A DNA stretch of 64,000 nucleotides. Source: 13-2-20CM-66-19 sp963760225 (GTDB lineage: Bacteria > Pseudomonadota > Gammaproteobacteria > Steroidobacterales > Steroidobacteraceae). Shown in pieces: positions 17,055 through 26,286 of the stretch (within the stretch, counting starts at the first letter, position 1; each line of letters begins with the position of its first letter). The position numbers and the translations under genes are program-made. The notes below the pieces were generated by a model, which did not search any database, was not told the origin of the DNA, and saw only the letters and a program-made list of their open reading frames with translations. The DNA lies in the NCBI GenBank assembly GCA_963760225.1, contig CAVXCD010000001.1, positions 744,001 to 808,000 on the forward strand, read 5' to 3'.

Positions 17055-18053
17055 TTGCGACTGCTGGACCACATTGCGCAGTGCAACACCCCGTTCCTGG
17101 TACGCCAGAACTGTGGAGACGTATGGCGACTCACCGGCGCCGCCGATTTTTCCGCAGCCGTCGCGCGTTGCCCATTGCGCTACGTCCTCGCGGACGAGCT
17201 CGTCCGTGCCTGCGTTGAGCTTGCATACTCCGAAGGGGACGAGCTGTCCGGGTGCCTTGATCTTGTGCACCTGCCCGCGGAGCGCCTTTGGGTTGAGTGG
17301 AACGAGCCCGCGCGGCGTGAAGCGTTGGGGGGCGTGCTCCCGCAGTGCGTGCCGTCCCACGAGAGTCGCCTCGAGCGTTCGGGGGTTCTGATCTGCGCCG
17401 AGCGAGGCGGGCGCTCGGCGAGCCTGCGCACGTTCTTCTTGCCGAGCGTTGAGCCTCGCGAGCCCATGGTAGCGGCGTTGGAGACGCTGCTGGAACTAGA
17501 CGGCGGCGGCGCAACGGGGCCGCCGGAGGCGGTTCTGCAGGGCGGCGCGGTCAGCGTTTGCGATCCGCAGAGCGAGGGCGTAAGCGCCTTGCTCCGATGC
17601 GCGCGCTTCCGCCTCGATTCTGCGTGGCAGCGCTACTACCAGAGCGTGCTGCCAGATCCCCTGGACCCCGTGCAGGGTGAGCCAGTGACCCGTCTGCTGA
17701 TGTCGAGCGTTGCCTTTGACATTCCGATGCTGCTCGCCCTGTTCCTGCTCATGACGGTCCGCGCGGATTTGGTGCAAACGACCGTGAATCCGCAGCGTCT
17801 GAATCGCAAGCGCGCGAGGCTCGGGCGGCCGCCGTTGCTCGAGCATGTGGAGGTCTCGACCCCACTGCTGATGCAGGTCGCGTACCGAAATGCAGGACAC
17901 CCGACCACAACGCGCAGCGGGCCGCGTTTTCACCATGTGCGCGGCCACATCGTGCGCCGCCTCAATACCGTGTATTGGCGCGGACCCCACTGGCGCGGTC
18001 ACGTGCGCCTGGGACAGGTGCGCAGCCGTACCGTCGAGCTGCGGCTGCACTGA
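17055..18053 (+). CDS. Protein of unknown function upstream of a TonB receptor
   Basis: About 332 residues with no signal peptide. The chosen start is TTG 17055 because AAGGAAG lies 8 nt upstream; TTG 17025 is in frame but has no ribosome site. A hydrophobic stretch (VAFDIPMLLALFLLMTVRADLV) lies near the middle. The C-terminus has a distinctive His/Arg/Trp block, RFHHVRGHIVRRLNTVYWRG then PHWRGHVRLGQVRSRTVELRL, reminiscent of small modules in phage-like hypothetical proteins. It is 28 nt from the TonB receptor and probably co-transcribed. Function unknown. Confidence 0.65.
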   Translation: MRLLDHIAQCNTPFLVRQNCGDVWRLTGAADFSAAVARCPLRYVLADELVRACVELAYSEGDELSGCLDLVHLPAERLWVEWNEPARREALGGVLPQCVPSHESRLERSGVLICAERGGRSASLRTFFLPSVEPREPMVAALETLLELDGGGATGPPEAVLQGGAVSVCDPQSEGVSALLRCARFRLDSAWQRYYQSVLPDPLDPVQGEPVTRLLMSSVAFDIPMLLALFLLMTVRADLVQTTVNPQRLNRKRARLGRPPLLEHVEVSTPLLMQVAYRNAGHPTTTRSGPRFHHVRGHIVRRLNTVYWRGPHWRGHVRLGQVRSRTVELRLH

Positions 18054-18081
18054 CACCACACTTCTGGATAGGGGAGAAAAC

Positions 18082-21000
18082 ATGATAAAGAGTCGCAGCT
18101 TGCAACAGGCGGTGCGCTTCGCACTGGCTACGGCCACGGCCGCAGCCGGGGTCTCCGCGCTGCACGCCCAGGAAGCACCGGCGCCAGCCGCTGCCGCCGC
18201 ACCCGTCGAGGAGGTGGTGGTCACCGGATCGCGCCTGTCGACGCCCAATGAGACCTCCATCAGTCCGATCACGACCGTATCCGCGGTCGATCTGCAGCAG
18301 ACCGGACTGACGCGCGTCGAGGACGTGCTCAACAACCTGCCCATGGTGTTTGCGGGCATGAACTCCACGACCTCCAACGGCGCCGACGGCACCGCCAGCA
18401 TCGACCTGCGCGGCCTCGGCAACCAGCGCACGCTGACCCTGGTGGACGGTCTGCGCCTGGGTCCGGGCTCGGCGCTCGGTGGACGCAACTACTCGGACAT
18501 CAATCAGATCCCGGCAGCGCTCATCGAGCGCGTCGATGTGCTCACCGGCGGTGCGTCCGCGGTGTACGGCGCAGACGCGGTCGCGGGCGTGGTGAACTTC
18601 GTCCTCAACACGCATTTCGAGGGCGTGAGGATCGATGCGGGCTACCACTTCAACCAACACGACAACAAGGACCAGGACGGCGTAGGGCCGCTGGTCACTG
18701 CGGCCGGTGATCCGCTGCCGTCGGGCAATGTCAACACGGCCTTCGGCAAGAACGCCGCGATGCTCATGGGCTCGAACTTTGCGGACAACAAGGGCAACGC
18801 CACCGCGTACCTCACCTACGACAACCAGGGTGCGGCGCTGCAGAGCAAGTTCGACTACAGCGCCTGCTCGCTGGCCCCGGCAAGCGCGACGACACTGCAA
18901 TGCGGTGGCTCGGGTACCTCCGCGCACGGTCACTTCTACGCTACGGGCAACACCGGGCCGCTCAATCACGTCAGCTTCATCAACCATACGGTCGACCCCA
19001 AGACCGGAGTATTCCGGCCGTTCAATTATTCGACCGACCTGTACAACTACGGACCGCTCAACTACTACCAGACGCCGAACACGCGCTGGACGGGCGGCGG
19101 GTTCATGAACTACGACGTGAACTCACACGTCAACGTGTACACCAGTATCATGTACATGAGGAACTCGTCCCAGGCGCAGATCGCACCCAGCGGTGACTTC
19201 TTCGAGCCGACGTTCATTGCGTGCGCGAACCCGTTGCTGAACGCGCAGGAAGTGGGCGTGCTGTGCAACGGGTCGACCCAGATAGGCGCACCCTCGGGTG
19301 CGAACACCGCCTCCCAGGGCGCTCCGTACGAGGTGTTCAACGGGACCAAGTACTACGGTCTCAACATGTACATCGGCAAGCGCAACGTCGAGGGTGGCAA
19401 CCGCATCTCGGACTTCATCAACAACGCGGCACGCGAGGTGATCGGCGCCAAGGGTGACTTTGCGGACCCCCAGAATGCCTGGACGTACAACGTCTACGCC
19501 CAGCATGGCACAGTGGAAAGCACTAACGGTACCTTCAACTATCTCAGCAACCCGCTCATGGAGCAGGCACTGAACGTGCTGCCGTCGCCGACCGGACCGG
19601 TCTGCGGCGGACCCACCTCGACCACCGGTGGCCCGCTGGTGACCCAGGGCACCGGATTCGGTGCGAACCCGCAGTGCGTCCCGTGGAATCTGTGGAAGCC
19701 GAACGCGGTGACGGCACAACAGCTCGCGTTCCTGACGCTCCCGCTGCTCGACGAGGGTAGCGTGGAGGAGTACGTGGTGGACGGCTCGGTCACCGGTGAC
19801 CTGGGCAAGTACGGCTTGAAGCTCCCCACGGCGGACTCAGGTCTGCAGGCCAACTTCGGCGCGGAGTGGCGCTCAGAGTACTCGAACTTCCTGCCGGACT
19901 ACGAGGTGCAGCAGGGCAACGCCGGCGGCGGCGGCGGGCCAGTGCCGCCGATCGTCGGCGAATTCAACGTCAGGGAAGCGTTCACGGAAATGCGCCTGCC
20001 GCTCGCCCAGCACCAGCCGGGCGCGGAGGATCTGTCCGTCGAAGCCGGCTATCGCTACTCCAAGTACAGCGAAGGCTTTGACACCAACACCTACAAGCTG
20101 GGTCTCGAGTGGGCGCCGGCGCGTGACATCCGCGTGCGCGCCAGCTACCAGCGCGCCGTGCGTGCGCCGAACATCGGCGAGCTGTACACCCCGCAGACCG
20201 TAGGCCTGGACGGATCGGTCGATCCTTGTTCGGGTGCCCATCCCGCCGCCTCCCCGGCGGCCTGCGCGCTGTCGGGTGTGAAGCCCGGCCAGTACGGCAA
20301 CATCGCGGGGGATCCTGCCAACCAGTACAACGGCCTGCTCGGCGGCAATCCGAACTTGAAGCCCGAAACCGCCGATACCTACACGGTGGGACTGGTGTTC
20401 CAGCCGCGGGTGGTACCGAACCTGACCGTGTCGGTCGACTACTTCGACATCAAGATCACCGACGTCATCGCGCCGGTCGGTGGCAACACCATCCTGCTCG
20501 ACTGCCTCGCCGGACAGTTGAATTTCTGCTCGGACATACATCGCGACGCCAATGGCTCGCTGTGGCGCACCGAACAGGGGTACGTCATCGATACCTCCAT
20601 CAACGAGGGTGCGCTCCTGACCAAGGGCATCGACCTCAAGGGCAGCTACCGGCTGCCCATGGCGACGCTCGGGTCGTTGTTGTTCTCGATCGAGGGCACG
20701 TACCTCAAGACCCTGCAGACCACGCCCGTACCGGGCGGTGGCAACTATGACTGCGTGGGGTACTTCGGCGATACCTGCGGTGCGGCGGACCCGAAATGGC
20801 GTCACGTGTTCAACGCGACCTGGTCGACGCCCTGGGATGGACTCGACCTGAACCTGCGGTGGCGTTACATCGGCGCGGACAAGTCCGAGCAGTTGAGCTC
20901 GAGCCCGTTCCTCGCCGGAACCCCGTACCTGGCGCTGTCGCAGATCCCAGCGTTCAGTTACATCGACCTGACGGGAACCTTCAACGTCTACAAGAACGTC

Positions 21001-21171
21001 AGACTCGAGCTGGGTGTCAACAACCTGTTCGACAAGGCCCCGCCGCTGGTCACCGGAGGCGACTGCTCCACCAGCAGCCCGGCCGGCGCGAACTGCAACG
21101 GCAACACCTTCCCGGGAGTCTACGACGCGATGGGGCGGTATCTGTTCGCCACCATCACGGCGCAGTTCTAA
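18082..21171 (+). CDS. TonB-dependent receptor (large, Oar/IroN-like plug type)
   Basis: 1029 residues. The true start is ATG 18082 with GGGGAG 5 nt upstream; a longer in-frame reading from 17890 runs through the preceding gene. Signal peptide FALATATAAAGVSALHAQE, an Ala/Pro linker, TonB box PVEEVVVTGSRL, then a plug with LRGLGNQRTLTLVDG and IERVDVLTGGASAVYGADAVAGVVNF. The barrel ends LFATITAQF with the terminal Phe. Long loops contain paired cysteines. This subfamily usually handles peptides, carbohydrates or aromatic compounds. The substrate is not deducible, and no degradative genes adjoin. Confidence 0.92.
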   Translation: MIKSRSLQQAVRFALATATAAAGVSALHAQEAPAPAAAAAPVEEVVVTGSRLSTPNETSISPITTVSAVDLQQTGLTRVEDVLNNLPMVFAGMNSTTSNGADGTASIDLRGLGNQRTLTLVDGLRLGPGSALGGRNYSDINQIPAALIERVDVLTGGASAVYGADAVAGVVNFVLNTHFEGVRIDAGYHFNQHDNKDQDGVGPLVTAAGDPLPSGNVNTAFGKNAAMLMGSNFADNKGNATAYLTYDNQGAALQSKFDYSACSLAPASATTLQCGGSGTSAHGHFYATGNTGPLNHVSFINHTVDPKTGVFRPFNYSTDLYNYGPLNYYQTPNTRWTGGGFMNYDVNSHVNVYTSIMYMRNSSQAQIAPSGDFFEPTFIACANPLLNAQEVGVLCNGSTQIGAPSGANTASQGAPYEVFNGTKYYGLNMYIGKRNVEGGNRISDFINNAAREVIGAKGDFADPQNAWTYNVYAQHGTVESTNGTFNYLSNPLMEQALNVLPSPTGPVCGGPTSTTGGPLVTQGTGFGANPQCVPWNLWKPNAVTAQQLAFLTLPLLDEGSVEEYVVDGSVTGDLGKYGLKLPTADSGLQANFGAEWRSEYSNFLPDYEVQQGNAGGGGGPVPPIVGEFNVREAFTEMRLPLAQHQPGAEDLSVEAGYRYSKYSEGFDTNTYKLGLEWAPARDIRVRASYQRAVRAPNIGELYTPQTVGLDGSVDPCSGAHPAASPAACALSGVKPGQYGNIAGDPANQYNGLLGGNPNLKPETADTYTVGLVFQPRVVPNLTVSVDYFDIKITDVIAPVGGNTILLDCLAGQLNFCSDIHRDANGSLWRTEQGYVIDTSINEGALLTKGIDLKGSYRLPMATLGSLLFSIEGTYLKTLQTTPVPGGGNYDCVGYFGDTCGAADPKWRHVFNATWSTPWDGLDLNLRWRYIGADKSEQLSSSPFLAGTPYLALSQIPAFSYIDLTGTFNVYKNVRLELGVNNLFDKAPPLVTGGDCSTSSPAGANCNGNTFPGVYDAMGRYLFATITAQF

Positions 21172-21191
21172 GGCGTTTACCGCAAGCGAGC

Positions 21192-21227
21192 AAAAGCCTG
21201 CACGGAACTGAACGGCTCCGTGCAGGC
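21192..21227. terminator. Bidirectional intrinsic terminator
   Basis: A perfect 11-bp stem (GCCTGCACGGA 21196-21206 with TCCGTGCAGGC 21217-21227) and a 10-nt loop between two convergent genes. On the minus strand the stem is followed by TTTTG, so it fits best as terminator of the heptad-repeat gene, and it also ends the TonB receptor transcript. Confidence 0.7.
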
Positions 21228-21257
21228 GTTGCTTGGCTTAGCTGTGGCGAACGGCGC

Positions 21258-22541
21258 TTACCACCAGAAGTGGTACCACGGCTTGCGCGCGTTTTGCTGA
21301 TCCGTCGCCTTCTTGTTGTTATCGGCCGTATTGCTGGCGAGGGTTGAGGCGGTCAGCGAGTTGCCGACACGCTGCTGGCTGGCTCCGCCATCGGTGTGGA
21401 CCGAGGCATTGCCGCCCGCAGTCGCGTTGCTGCCATAGTAGCCATCGCGGCGCAAGTCGTGATGGTCGGCACGCAGGTCCTGCCGGTCAGCGCGGATGTT
21501 GTTGGCATCCGTACTGATGGCACTACGGTCCTGGCCGATATCGCGACGATCCGTGCGGATGTCGCTGCGGTCCGTGCGGATGTTGTTCACATCCGTATGG
21601 ATAGCGCTGCGGTCCTGCGCAATATCACCACGGTCAGTCCGGATGTTGCGCTGGTCCGTGCGGATGTTGCCCGCATCCGTGCCGATGGCACTGCGATCCT
21701 GGGCGATATCCTGGCGGTCGGTGCGCATGGTAGTGCGCGCCTGGTTGATGGCGCTTTGCTCATTCACCCCGGCGCGCTGCTCGGCATAGTCATGCCGCAG
21801 ATCGCCCCGCTCGGTGCGCATGTTCGCCTGATCCTGGCTGATGTCCTGGCGGTCCGTACGGATATCGGCACGGTTCTGCGCTATGTTGCTCTGGTCAGCG
21901 CGCATGTTGGCCCGATCCTGGGCGATGTCGCGGTGATCCGTGCGGATGTCGGCGCGGTTCTGCCCGATATTGTGCTCATCGGCGCGCATGTCATGACGGA
22001 TGCCGTTTTCGTTGCCCTGCATGTTGCGCTGATCCGCCGCCATGTTCGCGCGATCCTGGGCGATGCCCTGGCGCGCGGTGTGGATGTCGGTGCGCTCCTG
22101 CTGGATGGCAGCCTGCTCGTTTACGCCGTCACGCTGCTGCTGATAGTCCTGGCGCAGCTGGCGCCGATCGGCACGAATGTCGTCCCGATCCTGCGCGACG
22201 CTTTGCGCATCGGTACGCATCTGCGCGCGGTAGCGCTGGATGTTGCGCTGGTCGTTGGCAGGATTGGGACCGGCCTGCCCCTGTGCCGGCGCAGTGGTCT
22301 GCGCGCCGTTGGGGCCGGGCTGACCCACCGCCGGCGCAGTGGTCTGCGGTGCGCCTGGGCCCGCCTGGCCAACCGCCGGCGGATTTGCCTGCGGGGCGGC
22401 CTGCGGGGGCTGTTGTGGATTACCGGGGCCGGCGACGCCCGCGTTTTGCGTCTGCGCATTCTGCGTTTGCGCGTATGCGCCAGGCAGCGCCGCTCCGATG
22501 ATGGATCCGACGGCAATTGCGATTAGCGTAGTGCGCTTCAT
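21258..22541 (-). CDS. Exported heptad-repeat protein of unknown function
   Basis: 427 residues. The start is ATG 22541 with a near-perfect AAGGAGG upstream. Signal peptide LIAIAVGSIIGAALPGAYAQ, then a low-complexity Gln/Pro/Ala/Gly-rich stretch (~residues 25-95), then ~270 residues of strict 7-residue periodicity of the type D-I-R-x-D-R-x: one Ile/Met/Leu per heptad flanked by Asp/Arg, e.g. DIRTDRRDIGQDRSAI. The C-terminus is an aromatic tail, ARKPWYHFWW. Charged heptads with a single apolar position suggest a long solvent-exposed helix or coiled rod in the periplasm. It lies 82 nt downstream of the DUF2242 lipoprotein and is possibly co-transcribed. No known family is recognised. Confidence 0.8.
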   Translation of the reverse strand: MKRTTLIAIAVGSIIGAALPGAYAQTQNAQTQNAGVAGPGNPQQPPQAAPQANPPAVGQAGPGAPQTTAPAVGQPGPNGAQTTAPAQGQAGPNPANDQRNIQRYRAQMRTDAQSVAQDRDDIRADRRQLRQDYQQQRDGVNEQAAIQQERTDIHTARQGIAQDRANMAADQRNMQGNENGIRHDMRADEHNIGQNRADIRTDHRDIAQDRANMRADQSNIAQNRADIRTDRQDISQDQANMRTERGDLRHDYAEQRAGVNEQSAINQARTTMRTDRQDIAQDRSAIGTDAGNIRTDQRNIRTDRGDIAQDRSAIHTDVNNIRTDRSDIRTDRRDIGQDRSAISTDANNIRADRQDLRADHHDLRRDGYYGSNATAGGNASVHTDGGASQQRVGNSLTASTLASNTADNNKKATDQQNARKPWYHFWW

Positions 22542-22623
22542 GTAACCTCCTTCGTCACCTGACAATCGTGCGTATATGGGGATGGCCGAGGGCAAGCCTG
22601 GCCGCGCGGCGCAACGTCAGCGC

Positions 22624-23313
22624 CTACTGATTCGGACCGCCCACGGGCTGTGCAGCCGGCGGCGGCGCGGTCACCGGGCCCTGGGCCGGCGGGGGTGCGC
22701 CCTGCACCATCCGCTCGCTCGGTACGGGCGCTTCACCGTTCGCAGCGGGCGCGGAACCCGCGCTGTCAGTCGCCGGTCGTGAGCGCTGCGCGACGCGTTC
22801 CTGTTCCGCGAAATCCTTTACCAGGGCGAAGAACTGGTTGTAGAAATTCGGGTCGGTGATGGTGACGCGTCGTACCGTCCCCAGCACTTCCGCCGAGCCG
22901 GACGGCATGGTCAGGGTCGCAGGACCCACACCCATGCTCGTCGACTGCTTCATCTTCTGCAGCCGACTGTCTTCGCGCGTCGCCGTCACGAACACGATGC
23001 TCGTGCCGTTACGATTATCGGCGCAGCTCGTCTGCAGCCGCAGCGTCACGTTCAGCTTCGGCTGCGGTTGCTCATCACGCGAGCCGGTCAGCACGCCCGC
23101 GTCGTTCGGCCGGTCGAGCATGTAACCCTGACTGAGCAGCGCCCGTTTCACGCTCCAGCACACGGTATCCCCGGAGCCGGAGAATGTACGACTGAAGGGG
23201 GCGTCCGCGGTGAACTGCTGTGGCGGAGGCCGATGCGAGGCGCAGCCCGCGAGCAGCGCAACTGCGGCAGCAGCGAACGCGCGCTCGGCAGTCGTCGATT
23301 TGCGGTTGTGCAT
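22624..23313 (-). CDS. DUF2242-family lipoprotein
   Basis: About 229 residues. Start at ATG 23313. Lipobox LLAGC gives a lipidated Cys after a short signal peptide. The core matches DUF2242: FSRTFSGSGDTVCWSVKRALLSQGY, a beta-rich middle with VFVTATREDSRLQKMKQS and SMGVGPATLTMPSGS, then FYNQFFALVKDF. The C-terminal 55 residues are Pro/Ala-rich and probably disordered. Its place in the envelope is clear but its role is unknown. It is the first gene of a likely two-gene unit with the heptad-repeat protein. Confidence 0.85.
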   Translation of the reverse strand: MHNRKSTTAERAFAAAAVALLAGCASHRPPPQQFTADAPFSRTFSGSGDTVCWSVKRALLSQGYMLDRPNDAGVLTGSRDEQPQPKLNVTLRLQTSCADNRNGTSIVFVTATREDSRLQKMKQSTSMGVGPATLTMPSGSAEVLGTVRRVTITDPNFYNQFFALVKDFAEQERVAQRSRPATDSAGSAPAANGEAPVPSERMVQGAPPPAQGPVTAPPPAAQPVGGPNQ

Positions 23314-23574
23314 AGCAGTCTCCACCTTGGCCGTTACCCATTCGGTGCTGCCAGTATGACCGTGCGCACATGGGCGGCGGTTCCCCAGGACCGCGCATTG
23401 TCCGGTCCGGCGTTGTCCTAATCGACTGTGAGGCTAGGCTGACGTCGCCGATCGCTTACACGCTCGGGCCGCGCAGGCCGCCGGCACGGGCGCGACTCGA
23501 GCTGACCACTCAGTCGCAGTGCGTGTTGATCACCCACGACAGCCGCGCCGCACTGTCGCGACCGGCAGACAGGC

Positions 23575-24234
23575 TTAGACCACGTCGCGGCGGGCGAGGC
23601 GACGCCGCGGATCCTCGAACAGCCGCGCGGTGACCGCCCCAAAAACGACCCCGCCGATGTGGGCCAGATAGGCCACGCCTCCTGACTGCACGTTCGTCAC
23701 CGCGCCGAAACTCAGCAGCTGTACGACAAACCAGAAGCCGATCAGCAGTGCGGCTGGAATGAACGTGATGCGGATGAACCAGCCAATTACCAACAAGGTG
23801 CGAATCCTGTCGCGTGGGTAGGTGATCAGAAATGCACCCATCACCGCGGCGATCGCGCCGCTCGCCCCCAGACAGGGAACCGTGGAACCGGGAGCGGCTG
23901 CGACCTGTGCCAGCATCGCGGCCACGCCCCCCGCGAGGTAGAACAGCGCGTAGCGCCACGGATTCATGGTGTCTTCGATCTCCGGGCCGAATGCCCAGAG
24001 GAACACCATGTTCCCCAGGATGTGCGACCAGCTCGCGTGCATGAACATGGAGGTGAGAATCGTGCTCCAGTGACGGCCGGCGACGATATCGGCCGGAACC
24101 AGCGACCAGCGGCTCACGAAGGCATCGCCACCGGTCAGCTCGAGAATGAAGACCAGCGCGTTGATCGCGATGATGAGCGCGGTGACGAAGGAGAACCCTT
24201 CCGGCCGTCGCGATTCATCTCTCAGCGGAATCAT
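23575..24234 (-). CDS. Rhomboid-family intramembrane serine protease
   Basis: 219 residues from ATG 24234 (MIPLRDESRR, the usual rhomboid N-terminus; the longer reading adds only non-conserved residues). Six to seven membrane helices. HILGNMVFLWAFG carries the oxyanion His-x3-Asn, the catalytic Ser125 is in GASGAI and the catalytic His192 in AHIGG. It cleaves transmembrane segments in the inner membrane. It is the last gene of the hopanoid block, 44 nt after the CWC protein. No substrate is evident. Confidence 0.92.
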   Translation of the reverse strand: MIPLRDESRRPEGFSFVTALIIAINALVFILELTGGDAFVSRWSLVPADIVAGRHWSTILTSMFMHASWSHILGNMVFLWAFGPEIEDTMNPWRYALFYLAGGVAAMLAQVAAAPGSTVPCLGASGAIAAVMGAFLITYPRDRIRTLLVIGWFIRITFIPAALLIGFWFVVQLLSFGAVTNVQSGGVAYLAHIGGVVFGAVTARLFEDPRRRLARRDVV

Positions 24235-24278
24235 AATGTCGGTTGCGAAAACCGCGGTTTCATGATCTGGAGCCGCAG

Positions 24279-24482
24279 CTACCCCTGCGGTTGACAACGT
24301 TGCTGCGCGATTGCTTCCCGCAGGCAGGCCGGACACAGGCAGTCCCGTTCCGGCGCCGGGACCAGGGGCGGCAGCTCATCACACCAGCACCCACTGCCGC
24401 TCCCCGCTCCGCAGTGAAAGGCGGTAGCACACTTGGAGCAGTTCTTCTGCGTGAGGGGAGCGGGACTCGCGGCGGCTGTCAT
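24279..24482 (-). CDS. Small cysteine-rich CWC-type protein
   Basis: 67 residues. It carries the cysteine-rich CWC pattern NCSKCATAFHCGAGSGSGCW, then CDELPPL, a short gap and CLCPACLREAI. The eight or so cysteines are arranged as a zinc-binding knuckle. Start ATG 24482 was chosen by alignment to the family; an upstream start at 24572 would overlap the end of hpnA. It lies between hpnA and the rhomboid gene. Role unknown. Confidence 0.75.
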   Translation of the reverse strand: MTAAASPAPLTQKNCSKCATAFHCGAGSGSGCWCDELPPLVPAPERDCLCPACLREAIAQQRCQPQG

Positions 24483-24544
24483 TCCCAAATCCTGACCATC
24501 ATCCTCAAGACCGCTATCAGGGTACAGCGGGCCGGGCTTGCCGG

Positions 24545-25528
24545 TTAAAGCAACTGCTGCTCGCGCAACCACAGTACCGCGTCCTCGAACGCCTGGGTCC
24601 GAGGTCGCCAGCGATAACCCAGCTCGCGCACGGCTTTTTCGCTCGAAAAGAACATGCGTTTGCGCGCCATGCGTACCGCCTCCACTGTGACGCGAGTCGT
24701 GCCGCCGGTCAGCCGCGCCATTGCCTCGGCGGCGTAAGCGAGCGGCAGCACCGCGGCACCGGGCAAGCGGATGCGCGGCGGGCGGCGCCCGGTGATCCGG
24801 GCAATCTCCACGAGGATCTCGCGCAGCGTCATGTCATCCCCGCCGAGAATGTAGCGCTCGCCGTCCCGCCCGCGATGGAACGCAAGCAGATGACCCGCCG
24901 CGACGTCATCGACGTGTACGACGTTAAGTCCGGTGTCGAGATATGCGGGCATCCGGCCGGCGGCCGCGTCCAGCACCATCTGCCCCGTCGGCGTTGGCTT
25001 CACGTCTCCAGGGCCGATGGGCGTGGAAGGGTTGACGATGACCACCGATGCGCCCGCCAGGGCGGCATCGCGCGCCACCTGTTCCGCCAGAAACTTCGAG
25101 CGCTTGTAGTGGCCGATCATGTCGGCAAGCGCGACCGGGGTTTCCTCGCAGCCGGGCGATCCATCGGCGGGGATCCCGATCGTGGCGACGCTGCTCGTAT
25201 AGACGACGCGCCCGACGCCGGCGCTGCGCGCCGCATTCAGGACGTTGCGCGTCCCTTCGACGTTGGTTCGATACAGCTCCTCGGGCCTGCGGGCTCCCAG
25301 GCGGTAGTCAGCCGCTACGTGAAACAGCGCCTCGCAACCGGCAACCGCGTGATCGAGGGAGCTGCGGTCGTTGAGCTCGCCGGCGACGGTCTCGATCTCG
25401 AGACCTTGCAGGTTGCGGCGATCTGAATTCTGTCGGACCAGTGCTTTGACCTGCCAGCCCTCCCGCAGCAGGGCTCTCGCGACCGCAGACCCCACGAAAC
25501 CCGTTGCGCCGCTGAGCAGCGCCCTCAC
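24545..25528 (-). CDS. hpnA: Hopanoid-associated NAD-dependent sugar epimerase HpnA
   Basis: 327 residues of the extended SDR fold: Rossmann motif GATGFVGSAVARAL at the N-terminus and the active-site Y-x3-K in HYKRSKFLAEQ. The C-terminal region (GYRWRPRTQAFEDAVLWLRE) matches HpnA. The start is a GTG overlapping the hpnG stop by 4 nt (GTGA 25525-25528); the longer reading from 25708 is antisense-free but not conserved and overlaps hpnG. Its exact step in hopanoid side-chain or head-group biosynthesis is not established. Confidence 0.9.
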   Translation of the reverse strand: MRALLSGATGFVGSAVARALLREGWQVKALVRQNSDRRNLQGLEIETVAGELNDRSSLDHAVAGCEALFHVAADYRLGARRPEELYRTNVEGTRNVLNAARSAGVGRVVYTSSVATIGIPADGSPGCEETPVALADMIGHYKRSKFLAEQVARDAALAGASVVIVNPSTPIGPGDVKPTPTGQMVLDAAAGRMPAYLDTGLNVVHVDDVAAGHLLAFHRGRDGERYILGGDDMTLREILVEIARITGRRPPRIRLPGAAVLPLAYAAEAMARLTGGTTRVTVEAVRMARKRMFFSSEKAVRELGYRWRPRTQAFEDAVLWLREQQLL

Positions 25529-26286
25529 GAGAGATCCGCGCTCTGCGAGCCGCCCGTGTCTGGCCCGAGCACCAAGGCCTCGGGGGCCAGATGACCGGCA
25601 CGCGCGACCGCCGCGAGCGAGCGGCTCGCCGCGATATAGCGCCGCGTCAGTCGAATCATGGGCATTACAGCCGCGGGCGCCAGGAGCATCTGGCCGAGCA
25701 GACGCCAAATACGCAGCTGCCGGCTGGCATCCGCCGCGTCCCTCACGGGAACCGGCAAGTCATCGCCGGCGCCGTCGACGATCACGCGCACAGCGATGAA
25801 CGGCAAACCGTGAGCCAGGGCCACCTGTGCGACGGACAGACTCTCCATGTCGACTGCCGCGGCACCGGTTTCGCGAAACAGCGCGGCTTTAGCCGCGACG
25901 GACGCGATCGCTCGGGAGCTCGTCAGGAGTTTTCCGCCGCTCAGCGGCTGGTGGGCCACCAGTGCCGCGCACAGCTGCTCGCGCCAACGCCGCGCGGTGG
26001 TGACACCCGGTCCGTTGATTGCGGCGACCTCGCTCGGCAGGAAAATCCTGCCCGCGGCGAGTGCCGGATCCAGGCCGCCCGCCATTCCCCAGCTCACCAG
26101 AGCGGCTGCGCCGGCATCGACGAGGTTGCGCGCCCCCAGAGCAGCGGCCGCGCCGCCCATTCCGGCGATCGTCACAAGCGCGCCGTCGGCGCGGGTGGTG
26201 ACTGAGGCGTGCAGCGTTGTTCGACCACCGAGATGACGCGCCTCGCCTTGCAGGGCACAGACGACGCCGACGACCTGCGTCGTCAA
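25525..26286 (-). CDS. hpnG: HpnG, adenosylhopane nucleosidase (purine nucleoside phosphorylase-like)
   Basis: 253 residues of the PNP/MTAN fold: an N-terminal GVVCALQGEARHL strand-loop, VSWGMAGGLDPALAAG as the substrate glycine loop, and AVDMESLSVAQVA with the ribose-binding Met-Glu. HpnG removes adenine from adenosylhopane to give ribosylhopane after HpnH. It is coupled on both sides by 4-nt overlaps to shc (26283-26286) and hpnA (25525-25528). Confidence 0.9.
   Translation of the reverse strand: MTTQVVGVVCALQGEARHLGGRTTLHASVTTRADGALVTIAGMGGAAAALGARNLVDAGAAALVSWGMAGGLDPALAAGRIFLPSEVAAINGPGVTTARRWREQLCAALVAHQPLSGGKLLTSSRAIASVAAKAALFRETGAAAVDMESLSVAQVALAHGLPFIAVRVIVDGAGDDLPVPVRDAADASRQLRIWRLLGQMLLAPAAVMPMIRLTRRYIAASRSLAAVARAGHLAPEALVLGPDTGGSQSADLS

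Noticed and set aside
18060..18081. Treating the TonB receptor as starting at 17890
   Set aside because: That would run through the end of the preceding gene. The signal peptide and GGGGAG site fix the start at 18082.
21440..22220. CRISPR-like array from the 21-bp periodicity
   Set aside because: The repeats are in-frame codons of a signal-peptide-bearing protein, without spacers of constant size or cas genes.
21396..22526. 376-codon plus-strand frame over the heptad gene
   Set aside because: Its periodic Val/Ala/Asp pattern is the complement of the heptad codons. The minus frame has signal peptide, ribosome site and terminator.
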